Below are positions 27,881 through 35,134 of a DNA stretch of 64,000 nucleotides, in pieces. The notes under the pieces were generated by a model, which saw only the letters and a list, made by a program, of their open reading frames with translations, was not told the origin of the DNA and did not search any database. Origin of the DNA: UBA4085 sp964556755 (lineage in GTDB: Bacteria; Acidobacteriota; Aminicenantia; Aminicenantales; UBA4085); contig CAZKXI010000012.1 of assembly GCA_964556755.1 (NCBI GenBank), positions 1 to 64,000 of the forward strand, in the 5' to 3' direction. The position numbers and the translations under genes were made by a program. How positions within the stretch are numbered: position 1 is the first letter of the stretch; the number at the start of each line of letters is the position of its first letter.

Positions 27881-28720
27881 TTAGAAGAGCCCCAGGGAGA
27901 AGCCGGCGGTGAAGGTCAGGAAGTGGAGCCAATTGCGGACGTAGCCGTCCGTCGAGGGCCAGTCGGGCGTGTCGTCCGAGCCGACCGCTCCGCCGCCGAT
28001 GTAGCGGACGTTGACGAAGGCTTCCACGTTCTTGTCCAGGCGAAGGCCGCCGCGGAGCGAGGCGTCCAGGATGGCCCCGATGACCTCGTTGTCGCTGCCG
28101 TTGATGTAGCTGACCGGGGCGTAGAATCCGTCCGCCTCGGCCCCCAGCCACAAGCGCGAGTCGAAGTCGTGGCGCCAGCGGAGCTTGAGGATGGGCACCG
28201 GGCCGATGTTGCGATTGGAGCGGAAGAGCTTCCCGTCCAGGGACTCGAATTCGATGGTCGCGTTGCGGATCTGGAGCGACAGGCCGACGGACAGCTCGGT
28301 GGCGGGACTCTTGGACAGATCGACCAGGTAGGAGACGCGGTAGAAGGGGAAGCGATAGACGAAGCGGGTCGGGGTCCCGGCCGGGAAGTCGAGCCCGTCG
28401 ACGCGAAGCGCGGACTCGAGGATGGCCTTCGTCTCCAGGGCCAGGGGCTGATAGAGGAAGATGAGGGTCGACCGGCGGGACAGCCGCAGGTCCAGGCTCA
28501 AGCGGGAGACCTGATAGAGGTTGTCCTGCCCGCCTTGGGAGACATAGTCTAAATAGGTCCCGTCCTTGCCGAACTGGACCTTGTGGCCGAGAACGCCGAT
28601 CCAGCCGAGCTCGAAGTGGGCCTTGAGGGCCGGGCGCGAGTCGGGGGCTTGGGCCGAGAAAGCCGCGGGAGCCGCGAGCGAGGCCAAGGCCAAGATGAGA
28701 GCGAGACGAGTCAGTCGCAT
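27881..28720 (-). CDS. Predicted outer-membrane beta-barrel protein
   Basis: 279 aa; no known family recognised. A signal peptide (residues 1-22, ending FSAQA) is followed by alternating hydrophobic/aromatic beta strands and a C-terminal strand ending ...AGFSLGLF, a terminal Phe as in BAM-assembled barrels. It is probably a porin-like or structural barrel. An excellent AAAGGAGG lies ahead of the ATG, and an AT-rich promoter with tandem TATAAT boxes lies upstream, suggesting strong expression. It stands alone, convergent with rho. Confidence 0.75.
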   Translation of the reverse strand: MRLTRLALILALASLAAPAAFSAQAPDSRPALKAHFELGWIGVLGHKVQFGKDGTYLDYVSQGGQDNLYQVSRLSLDLRLSRRSTLIFLYQPLALETKAILESALRVDGLDFPAGTPTRFVYRFPFYRVSYLVDLSKSPATELSVGLSLQIRNATIEFESLDGKLFRSNRNIGPVPILKLRWRHDFDSRLWLGAEADGFYAPVSYINGSDNEVIGAILDASLRGGLRLDKNVEAFVNVRYIGGGAVGSDDTPDWPSTDGYVRNWLHFLTFTAGFSLGLF

Positions 28721-28752
28721 AGGGGCAAACCTCCTTTATATATTATATAAAC

Positions 28753-28781
28753 ATTATATAAAGAAATAAACATAAAAGCAA
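28753..28781 (-). promoter_or_regulatory. Promoter of the barrel gene at 27881-28720
   Basis: On the minus strand TTGCTT (28776-28781), 17-base spacer, TATAAT (28753-28758), in a locally AT-rich stretch; a second TATAAT overlaps nearer the gene. The leader carries AAAGGAGG before the ATG at 28720. Confidence 0.7.
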
Positions 28782-28852
28782 GACATGGGAGAGAGGGTAG
28801 GGCGGATCGGCCGGCAAGAGGCGGACGGTCCGTAAGGGGGGCGGCAGGCGCC

Positions 28853-28882
28853 TTGTCAAAAAGACGGGTGGGGGGATATGAT
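28853..28882 (+). promoter_or_regulatory. Promoter of the CDGSH protein gene
   Basis: TTGTCA (28853-28858), 18-base spacer, TATGAT (28877-28882). The predicted start near 28889 lies downstream of the in-frame ATG at 28878, so translation should begin at 28926, which has GGGAGGCGG upstream. Confidence 0.6.
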
Positions 28883-28925
28883 GAGAAAGGCCGACGGCCC
28901 GGGCGTCGCCGGATGGGAGGCGGGC

Positions 28926-29618
28926 ATGAGACGCGAGCGAAGAATCAAGGTCACGGAGGATGGCCCGTACCTTGTTCAGGGCGGTGTTCCCTTGATCCAT
29001 GAGACCGTCATTTTGGGAGCGGACGGGGAGCCCGAAAGCTGGCGGAGGGGGGAGATTCTTCAGGCGGGCGAGAGCTATGCTCTCTGCCGCTGCGGAGGCA
29101 GCGCCAGGCCACCATTCTGCGATGGAGCGCATCTCAAGAACGGATTTGAAGGCGGGGAGACGGCCTTGCTTGAGACACCGGAAGGGGTCAAAGATATAAC
29201 GCTGGGGGATGGCGTCGAGCTGGCGGATGTCCCTTGCCGATGCTCCCTAGCTCGTTTCTGTCACAGGAGCGGCGATGCGTGGACGCTGACGGAGCAGTCC
29301 GCGGATCCGGTCAAGAGGAAGATCGCCATTGAATCGGCCGAGAATTGCCCCTCGGGCCGGCTGACTATGAGAGAGAGCGCGAGCCGGAAAGACTATGAGA
29401 TCGAAGTCGAGCCCGAGGTTGGAGTGATCCACGATACGTATCATGGCTGCGAGGGACCGCTATGGGTCCGCGGGGGGATCGAGATCGAAAGCGCGGACGG
29501 AGGCGCGTATGAGAAGCGCAAACGCGTCACGCTCTGTCGCTGCGGCGCGTCGAAGAACAAGCCCTTCTGCGATGGGACGCACGTTCACCAGAGGTTCGGT
29601 CAACGGTCAGAGAAGTGA
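28926..29618 (+). CDS. Double CDGSH iron-sulfur protein with central ferredoxin-like motif
   Basis: 230 aa. Two CDGSH 2Fe-2S sites are visible, each with the 3Cys-1His set: C54, C56, C65, H69 (CRCGGSARPPFCDGAH) and C204, C206, C215, H219 (CRCGASKNKPFCDGTH). Between them lies a third cysteine set C104, C106, C112, C141 (CRCSLARFCH ... NCPSG) resembling the divergent Fer4_19/DUF1271-type cluster site. A redox or cluster-transfer role in the cytoplasm is likely, partner unknown. It is monocistronic and convergent with parB across 280 bases of unusual non-coding DNA. Confidence 0.83.
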   Translation: MRRERRIKVTEDGPYLVQGGVPLIHETVILGADGEPESWRRGEILQAGESYALCRCGGSARPPFCDGAHLKNGFEGGETALLETPEGVKDITLGDGVELADVPCRCSLARFCHRSGDAWTLTEQSADPVKRKIAIESAENCPSGRLTMRESASRKDYEIEVEPEVGVIHDTYHGCEGPLWVRGGIEIESADGGAYEKRKRVTLCRCGASKNKPFCDGTHVHQRFGQRSEK

Positions 29619-29898
29619 GGCGAAAGAGCCGTCAGTGCGACGCGCGCTTATAGCCGTTGAAGCCTGAATCCTGTTCCGGCCCCAGCGATAGGGGCTTGAT
29701 ATCCACAGATGCACAAAATATCGTCGCAGACGATATCCACAGACGTTGAAAATCTTTAAATGTTTCTTTTTCAATGGTATAGGAGCCAGGCACCCAATGA
29801 GTCGCATAAGATATATTATGTCTACTAAAATAGGGCGGACAAATCGCGAGCGAGACAATCCATGATCGCACGGTGCTTCGGAGTCGGCTCAGCTGCGA
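29619..29898. other. Convergent AT-rich intergenic region, candidate centromere or replication site
   Basis: This 280-base gap lies between two gene 3' ends, so promoters are not expected. Its base composition is far lower in GC than its surroundings. It holds a GCCCC/GGGGC hairpin (29679-29695), a 12-base direct repeat GATATCCACAGA at 29698-29709 and 29732-29743 (each contains ATATCCACA, one base from the DnaA box), and a 19-base palindrome (29718-29736). A stretch at about 29775-29795 (TAGGAGCCAGGCACCC) resembles ends of REP-type elements. parB lies immediately beside it. Confidence 0.5.
29718..29736. promoter_or_regulatory. 19-bp palindrome ATATCGTC-N3-GACGATAT next to parB
   Basis: Perfect 8-bp arms around GCA. 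Its right arm runs into the second DnaA-box-like sequence (29733-29741). Lying in a convergent gap beside parAB, it is a candidate ParB-binding (parS-like) or initiator site. It does not match the common parS TGTTTCACGTGAAACA. Confidence 0.4.
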
Positions 29899-30750
29899 TC
29901 AGCGGGACGATCGCAGCTTGGAGATCAGGTCTTCCAGGACCTTGATGATCTCGCTGCGGCTGACCGTATCCTTCTTGAACTCGATTCGGACCTGGTAGGA
30001 TCGGTCTTCCTTGGGACGATAGTGGAATATGTAATGCTTGGGCTTGGCCGAGGCGTCCTTCCCCTTCATCTCTTTCGTCAGATCCCGGGTGTCTTCGCGG
30101 CGCAGGCCTCTCTCTCGGATCTGCTTGAGAAGATCCCGCATCTCCTCGGGAGACTTCAGCTTGGAGAGCTCGATCAGCAGGCTGCGGTTCTTTTCGAAAC
30201 CCGCTTCGGCGCAGACGGACCGGACATCGGCGGGGACCCGGCTGATGTTGATGATCTCGGTGATCGTCGAGCGGGCTTTGCCGATCTTTTCCGAGATCTG
30301 GGCGTGGCTGTAGTCATAGATATCCATCAGCGCTTTCAGCCCATCGGCTTCCTCGAAGAGATCGAGGTCCTTGCGCTGGAGGTTCTCGATCAGCGAGATC
30401 TCCATGGCTTCCGAGTCGTTGACGATCATCTCGATGGCCGGAATCTCGCTCAAGCCGACGTTCTTGGAGGCGATGTAGCGGCGCTCGCCGGCGATGATCT
30501 CGTAGGTGTCCCCCTTGGGCCGGACGATGATGGGCTCGAGGACGCCCTTGGCCTTGATGGAGGTCATCAGCTCCTGGATATCTCCCAGCGACGACCGGGC
30601 TTGGTGAGGGTTAGGCGCGATCTTCGAAAGAGGGATCATCCGGACCATGGGCGCCGCGGTCTTCTTGGAGATCCAGTCGACGAAGTGAGTGTCGTGGCGC
30701 ATGCCGATCGACGACGGCAGGCCCGATCGCTTAGGATTTTGTCCGCTCAA
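29899..30750 (-). CDS. parB: ParB/Spo0J family partition protein
   Basis: 283 aa. It begins with a ParB-type basic N-terminus (MSGQNPKRSGLPSSIG), then the CTPase domain with GERRYIAS (88-95) and ENLQRKDL (122-129), then the HTH (about 145-175) and a C-terminal dimerisation tail. It would load on a centromere and slide as a CTP clamp. I place the start at TTG 30750 because GGAGGAG lies 4 bases upstream and the first residues then match the family; ATG 30702 is the alternative. It overlaps the end of parA by 20 bases. Base composition is lower in GC than the neighbourhood. Confidence 0.88.
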   Translation of the reverse strand: MSGQNPKRSGLPSSIGMRHDTHFVDWISKKTAAPMVRMIPLSKIAPNPHQARSSLGDIQELMTSIKAKGVLEPIIVRPKGDTYEIIAGERRYIASKNVGLSEIPAIEMIVNDSEAMEISLIENLQRKDLDLFEEADGLKALMDIYDYSHAQISEKIGKARSTITEIINISRVPADVRSVCAEAGFEKNRSLLIELSKLKSPEEMRDLLKQIRERGLRREDTRDLTKEMKGKDASAKPKHYIFHYRPKEDRSYQVRIEFKKDTVSRSEIIKVLEDLISKLRSSR

Positions 30751-31495
30751 TGATCTCCTCCGCGACGAGACGGTATTGCTGGGAGCCGATGGAAGAAGCC
30801 GCGTACGTGAAAATCGACTCCTTGTAGGCCGGGCACTCCTCGATCTTGACGCTCTTCGAGATATGCGTCTTGAAGACCTTGTCGCCGAAGACGCTGACGA
30901 TCCGCTCGACGACGTCGCGGGCCAGGTTCGTCCGCGTGTCATGGAGCGTGATCAGGACGCCCAGAATGAGAAGCCCCGGATTGGCCACGCGCCGGACTTT
31001 ATCGATGGTCTCAAGGAGGTCGTCGGTCCCCTCCAGACAGAGATAGGAGCTTTGAATGGGGATGAGGAGGTGGGAGGCGGCGACCAGGGCGTTGAGCGTG
31101 ATCAGCCCAAGAGTCGGCGGCGTATCGATCAGGATGTAGTCGTATCTCGGACGCACGGGGGCCAGGGCATCCCGGAGCCGGTAATGGCCGTCAATCTCGC
31201 CGATGAGGCTGGTCTCGATCTTGGCCATGGAGATGCGCGAGATAGCGACATCCAATCCGGGCACGGTGGACTTTGTAATGGCCGAGTCGAGGGGGGCCCT
31301 GGTCTGGCTGAGAACATCATAGAGCGATGAGGCGACGGACCCGGGCTCTCTCACGCACGAGATCGTGCTGTGCCCCTGCGGATCCGTATCGATGAGAAGG
31401 ACGCTCTTTCCGGCCAGAGCCAGCGCAGCCGCGCAATTGACCGCGGTCGTCGTCTTGCCGACGCCGCCTTTTTGATTGGTGACGGTGATGACCAC
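30731..31495 (-). CDS. parA: ParA/Soj family partition ATPase
   Basis: 254-aa deviant-Walker ATPase. KGGVGKTTTA is at 9-18, LLIDTDPQGHST follows, and ILIDTPPTLGL forms the Walker B-like motif. It partners ParB to segregate DNA. GTG 31495 is chosen: AAGGA sits 7 bases upstream and the predicted promoter (TTGCAA/TAATGT) ends 28 bases before it, whereas a TTG at 31552 would lie inside the -35. Chromosomal or plasmid origin cannot be decided; the flanking AT-rich DNA and the absence of dnaA, gidA or rpmH nearby leave an integrated element possible. Confidence 0.9.
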   Translation of the reverse strand: MVITVTNQKGGVGKTTTAVNCAAALALAGKSVLLIDTDPQGHSTISCVREPGSVASSLYDVLSQTRAPLDSAITKSTVPGLDVAISRISMAKIETSLIGEIDGHYRLRDALAPVRPRYDYILIDTPPTLGLITLNALVAASHLLIPIQSSYLCLEGTDDLLETIDKVRRVANPGLLILGVLITLHDTRTNLARDVVERIVSVFGDKVFKTHISKSVKIEECPAYKESIFTYAASSIGSQQYRLVAEEIIERTKS

Positions 31496-31523
31496 GAAGA
31501 AATCCTTATTCAGATTCTTCCCT

Positions 31524-31552
31524 ACATTAGTCCTTCTCGATCCCAATTGCAA
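31524..31552 (-). promoter_or_regulatory. Promoter of parA-parB
   Basis: On the minus strand TTGCAA (31547-31552), 17-base spacer, TAATGT (31524-31529). The leader of about 20 bases includes AAGGA before the GTG at 31495. A perfect 14-bp palindrome, GTCGGCCGGCCGAC (31569-31582), lies just upstream and could be an operator. Confidence 0.55.
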
Positions 31553-31954
31553 GACATGAGGACGCGCTGTCGGCCGGCCGACTGCATTGTATCTAATTGA
31601 TAAATAATAAAATAAAAGGAGTCTGCTGGAGCCCCTAAAATAAATTCAGCGGCCCTCCTCCCCCGCCGGACACCCATGCCGCAGCGGATGGGTCTTCTTC
31701 GGTGATCTCATCGACGCAAGGAAAGCTGACACGGTTGGGGCCAGGCGGACCAAGCCGCGCGGAAGAGGGTTGAGGTTTTTCGAAGCGATGTCTCCGAGGG
31801 AAGGGCCGTGGCGAATTCCGGGATGGACGGGCCGATTGAAGAGGAGCCGCGAGATTGATTGCAGCTCGAGATTGCCGTATTATGATAAAGACAGTCGTGA
31901 AAGAGCAAGGCGGTTTTGTAATTATATTGTTATCAATAATATAGAGTCATTTTA
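31553..31954. other. Non-coding region between divergent parA and RACo-like gene
   Basis: About 400 bases with no convincing gene. Going right it holds the palindrome at 31569-31582, an A+T tract (31588-31620), a strong bulged hairpin at 31672-31693 (ACCCAT-CCG / CGG-ATGGGT), the RACo promoter (31855-31883) and an AT-rich leader with a TATTG/CAATA inverted repeat near 31924-31942. A 61-codon TTG-initiated frame (31770-31955) is interrupted by the promoter and judged unlikely to be a gene. Confidence 0.5.
31855..31883 (+). promoter_or_regulatory. Promoter of the RACo-like gene
   Basis: TTGATT (31855-31860), 17-base spacer, TATTAT (31878-31883). The leader of about 65 bases is AT-rich, includes a TATTG...CAATA inverted repeat, and has no strong ribosome site before the ATG at 31955. 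Confidence 0.55.
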
Positions 31955-33733
31955 ATGAAGAATTTCAAGATATCGATTAATTCGGGGGCCACGTGGACGG
32001 AGGCGGAAGCCGGCGCCTGCCTGGCCGAAGTCCTGGCGGACGCCGGGCATCCGCTCAGCCTCTACTGCCACGGCCGAGGCGTGTGCGGCAAATGCCTGGT
32101 CCTCGTCGCTCGCGGGGAGGCCGGGCACCCCGATGAGGCCGAAGCCCGGATTCTGGCCCGACGCGGGAGTCCCGCCGGGGGCCGGCTGGCATGCCGGGTC
32201 CGCGTGAGCGGTCCCCTTGAGATCGTGATCCCCGAAGCGTCCCGACTTCCCGTCCTCGTCGCCGTCCCCGACGCTCCCGCTTCGTCCAGGCGCTCCGTCC
32301 CCCTCGATCCGCCCCTGCGCAAGTATGCCGTCCGTCCGGATCCGCCGTCGCTCGAAAGGCAGGACTCCGATCTGGACCGCCTCCTGGCCGCCCTGCCCGA
32401 AGAGGCCTGGGAGCCGTCGACGGCCGCGCTGGCCGGACTGGCCGCCGAGGCCCGGCCCGGCGGCGACGCGCCGGTTTTGACGGCCGTCGTCCATGGCCGT
32501 CGCCTGCTCGACGTCGAGAGGGGCGACACGACCGGCCGCCAGCTCGGGCTGGCCGTGGATCTGGGCACGACGACGGCGGCGGCCGAGCTGGTGGATCTCG
32601 AGACGGGCCGGACGATCGCCTCGGGCGCCGCCCTCAACGCCCAGGCCCGCTTCGGCGCCGACGTGGTCAGCCGCATCACCGCGGCCCGCTTCGATCCCGC
32701 CGCGGCCCGGGGCCTTCGCGAAGCGGCCTGGGAGACCGTCGACGGCCTTCTGGCCCGGCTGCTCGAGCTCTCGGGCCGGCCGGCCGAGGACGTCTATGAG
32801 ACGGTCGTCGCCGGCAACACCGCCATGGTCCTGCTGGCCCTCGGCCTATCCGTCGCCTCCTTGACCGAAGCCCCTTTTCAGCCCCTCCTCTTGAGCCTGC
32901 CTCCCCTCCCGGCCCGCGAAGCCGGCTCCGCGGCGCGCGCGTCGGGGCTGGTGTCCTTCGCACCCGGGATCGGCAGCTTCGTCGGCGGCGATATCTCGGC
33001 CGGCTTGGTGGCGGCCGATCTCGAGGCGGGCCCTCGCCGCCTCCTCTATGTGGACCTCGGCACCAACGGCGAGATCGTCCTCAAGAACGGCTCCGACCTG
33101 GCCTGTGCCTCAACCGCCGCCGGGCCCGCCTTCGAGGGCATGTCGCTCTCCCGCGGCATGATCGCCGGGCCGGGCGCCATTCACGCCGTCCGCCTCTCGT
33201 CCGGCGGCCGCCTGGAGCTGGGCGTCGTCGGAGGCGGCTCCCCCGCCGGCCTCTGCGGCAGCGGGATCATCGACCTCCTGGCCATCGCCTTGGACCGGGG
33301 CGAGCTGGACCCTTCGGGAGCGATCCGCTCGCCGTCCGGGATGATCGAAGCCGCCCCGGGCTTGGCCCTGGACCGGCGGGACGTGCGGGAGATCCAGCTG
33401 GCCGCCGCCGCCATCAAGACGGGTATGAAGCTCCTCCTGGACCGGGCCGGGCTGGCGGCCGCGGGACTCGATGAGGTCTGGGTCGCCGGCGCTTTCGGCA
33501 GCACCTTGGACGTCAGGCGGGCCGTCCGTCTCGGCCTGCTCCCCGATATCCCTCCGGACGGGATCCGCTTTCTGGGCAACGCCTCGCTGGCCGGCGCGCG
33601 TCTCTTGCTGCTCTCTTCCGCCGAGCGGGATCGCTGCGCGTCCCTGGCCCGCCGCATCCGCCACGTCCCCTTGGCCGGAGCCGCTTTTCAGGCCGCCTTC
33701 GTCGAAAGCCTTCCCTTCGGCCCCTGGCGCTGA
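31955..33733 (+). CDS. Ferredoxin-ASKHA protein, RACo-like corrinoid activation protein
   Basis: 592 aa. The N-terminal plant-type 2Fe-2S domain has C38, C44, C47 and C80 (CHGRGVCGKC ... LAC). The large C-terminal region is an ASKHA ATPase of the DUF4445/RACo type: GLAVDLGTTTAAAEL, YVDLGTNGEIVLKN, GLCGSGIIDLLA and VAGAFGSTLDV. Family members couple ATP hydrolysis to low-potential electron transfer, re-reducing inactive Co(II) corrinoid proteins to Co(I). No corrinoid protein or methyltransferase gene is in the window, so the target is unknown. It sits alone, divergent from parAB and convergent with tldE. Confidence 0.85.
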   Translation: MKNFKISINSGATWTEAEAGACLAEVLADAGHPLSLYCHGRGVCGKCLVLVARGEAGHPDEAEARILARRGSPAGGRLACRVRVSGPLEIVIPEASRLPVLVAVPDAPASSRRSVPLDPPLRKYAVRPDPPSLERQDSDLDRLLAALPEEAWEPSTAALAGLAAEARPGGDAPVLTAVVHGRRLLDVERGDTTGRQLGLAVDLGTTTAAAELVDLETGRTIASGAALNAQARFGADVVSRITAARFDPAAARGLREAAWETVDGLLARLLELSGRPAEDVYETVVAGNTAMVLLALGLSVASLTEAPFQPLLLSLPPLPAREAGSAARASGLVSFAPGIGSFVGGDISAGLVAADLEAGPRRLLYVDLGTNGEIVLKNGSDLACASTAAGPAFEGMSLSRGMIAGPGAIHAVRLSSGGRLELGVVGGGSPAGLCGSGIIDLLAIALDRGELDPSGAIRSPSGMIEAAPGLALDRRDVREIQLAAAAIKTGMKLLLDRAGLAAAGLDEVWVAGAFGSTLDVRRAVRLGLLPDIPPDGIRFLGNASLAGARLLLLSSAERDRCASLARRIRHVPLAGAAFQAAFVESLPFGPWR

Positions 33734-33781
33734 ATCCCCCGGCCCGGTCATCGGCGGCGGCCCGCCGCTCCCGGCGCCCCC

Positions 33782-35116
33782 TTACTCGCCGCCGATCTGC
33801 AGGCTCTTGACTCGGAAGGTCGGCGCCGTCCGGCCGCGGTTGAGATCGAGGTCGTCGGCGACGGCGTCGATGCCCATGAGGATCTCCTCGGCCGTGCCCG
33901 CCACGGTCAGCCCCTGGACCGGGAAGGCGACCCGGCCGTCCTCGATCCAGAACCCGGCCGCGCCGCCGCTGAACTGGCCGTTGACCGGATTGATGCCGTA
34001 GCCCGTCACTTCCTTGAGCCAGAGCCCGGACTTGGTCGAGGCGATGATGTCGGCCGCCCGGGCCGCGCCGGCCGCGACGTAGAAATTGTGGGCCCCGATG
34101 CCCGGCAGGCCGGTGAAGCCGCCGCGAGAGGCGTTGCCCGTGCTCTTTGTACCGGCCCGCTTGGCGACCGCGGCGTTGTAGAGGAAGCCCTTCAGCACGC
34201 CCTTCTCGATGATCAGCCGGGTCTGGCAGGCCGTTCCCTCCCCGTCGAACGGGGCGCTGGCCGGCCCCTTGGGCCGCAGGCCATCGTCCACGATCGAAAG
34301 CAGCTCCGAGGCGATCGGCTGGCCCAAGCGGTCGGCCAGGAAGCTGGCTTTCTGCAGGACCCGCTCGCCGTGGATGGCCCCCAGAATGCCGCCCAGCAGG
34401 GCTCCGGCCGCGTCGGGATCGAAGATGACGGCGGCCCTCTGGGTCTTGACCGGGCGAGGATCGAGCATCCCGACCGCATCCCGGGCTGCCTTGGCCGCGA
34501 TCTCGGCCGGGGTCTTCAGATCGGCGAAGAAGCGGCGGCCGCAGCTTTCTCCGCCCGTCGTCTTCTGGGCGCCCTTCTCGGCTACGACCGAGACGCTGAA
34601 GCCGCAGGAGGAAGAGCGATACCCCTGGAGAAGGCCCAGGGAGTTGGCGATGGCCACCTCGTCCTCCCCCTCCGACCAGGCCGCCCCGGCGCTTTTGGAG
34701 ACGCCGGCGACCGCCAGAGCCGCCTTCTCGGCCTCCAAGGCCAGCCCGATCTTGCGCTCAAGCGGAAGGGAGGCGATCGAGGGGTCAAAGAGACCTTCGA
34801 CGGCGGCCGAGCCGGGATCGTCCGGCAGGACGTTGCTGGAGTCCGCCGTGGTGATCCTGGCGAAGGCGACGGCCCGCTCCACCGCGGCTCCCAGCGACGC
34901 CTCGGCCAGGTCGTTGGAGTGGGCGAAGGCCAGGCGCCCCCCGAGAAAGACGCGGATGCCGGCTCCCTGCGAGGCGGCCTCCGTCACGGTCTCGATCTCG
35001 CCGTTGCGGACCTCCACGCCCAGGCTACGCCCCGACTCGATGTAGACCTCGGCCGCGTCGGCGCCCTTCCTCAGGCAGGCCTTGACCGTGGCTTGTGAAA
35101 GGCTCTTGATGTCCAT
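33782..35116 (-). CDS. tldE: TldE/PmbA family metalloprotease subunit
   Basis: 444-aa TldD/PmbA family protein without the HExxxH zinc site, i.e. the TldE (PmbA) partner. Family landmarks are GIRVFLGGRLAFAHSND, LLSIVDDGLRP and GFLYNAAVAKRAGTKSTGN, then NPVNGQFSGGAAGFWIEDG. In E. coli TldD-TldE is a heterodimeric protease degrading unfolded peptides in a tunnel and trimming the microcin B17 leader. No signal peptide is visible, unlike its partner upstream. It starts 18 bases after tldD and ends the operon. Confidence 0.9.
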   Translation of the reverse strand: MDIKSLSQATVKACLRKGADAAEVYIESGRSLGVEVRNGEIETVTEAASQGAGIRVFLGGRLAFAHSNDLAEASLGAAVERAVAFARITTADSSNVLPDDPGSAAVEGLFDPSIASLPLERKIGLALEAEKAALAVAGVSKSAGAAWSEGEDEVAIANSLGLLQGYRSSSCGFSVSVVAEKGAQKTTGGESCGRRFFADLKTPAEIAAKAARDAVGMLDPRPVKTQRAAVIFDPDAAGALLGGILGAIHGERVLQKASFLADRLGQPIASELLSIVDDGLRPKGPASAPFDGEGTACQTRLIIEKGVLKGFLYNAAVAKRAGTKSTGNASRGGFTGLPGIGAHNFYVAAGAARAADIIASTKSGLWLKEVTGYGINPVNGQFSGGAAGFWIEDGRVAFPVQGLTVAGTAEEILMGIDAVADDLDLNRGRTAPTFRVKSLQIGGE

Positions 35117-35134
35117 GTTCTCCCCTCCCCCCGC

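Noticed and set aside
30702..30942. A longer ParB start at 30942
   Set aside because: The first 64 codons are Ser/Arg-rich shadow of parA; TTG 30750 has GGAGGAG and gives a family-like N-terminus.
31569..31582. GTCGGCCGGCCGAC as a certain parS site
   Set aside because: In such GC-rich DNA a 14-bp GC palindrome can arise by chance; it is only mentioned as a possible operator.
31770..31955. A 61-codon frame ending in TAATG at the RACo-like start
   Set aside because: A convincing promoter (31855-31883) for the RACo-like gene lies in its middle, the start is TTG with a misplaced ribosome site, and the sequence shows no pattern.
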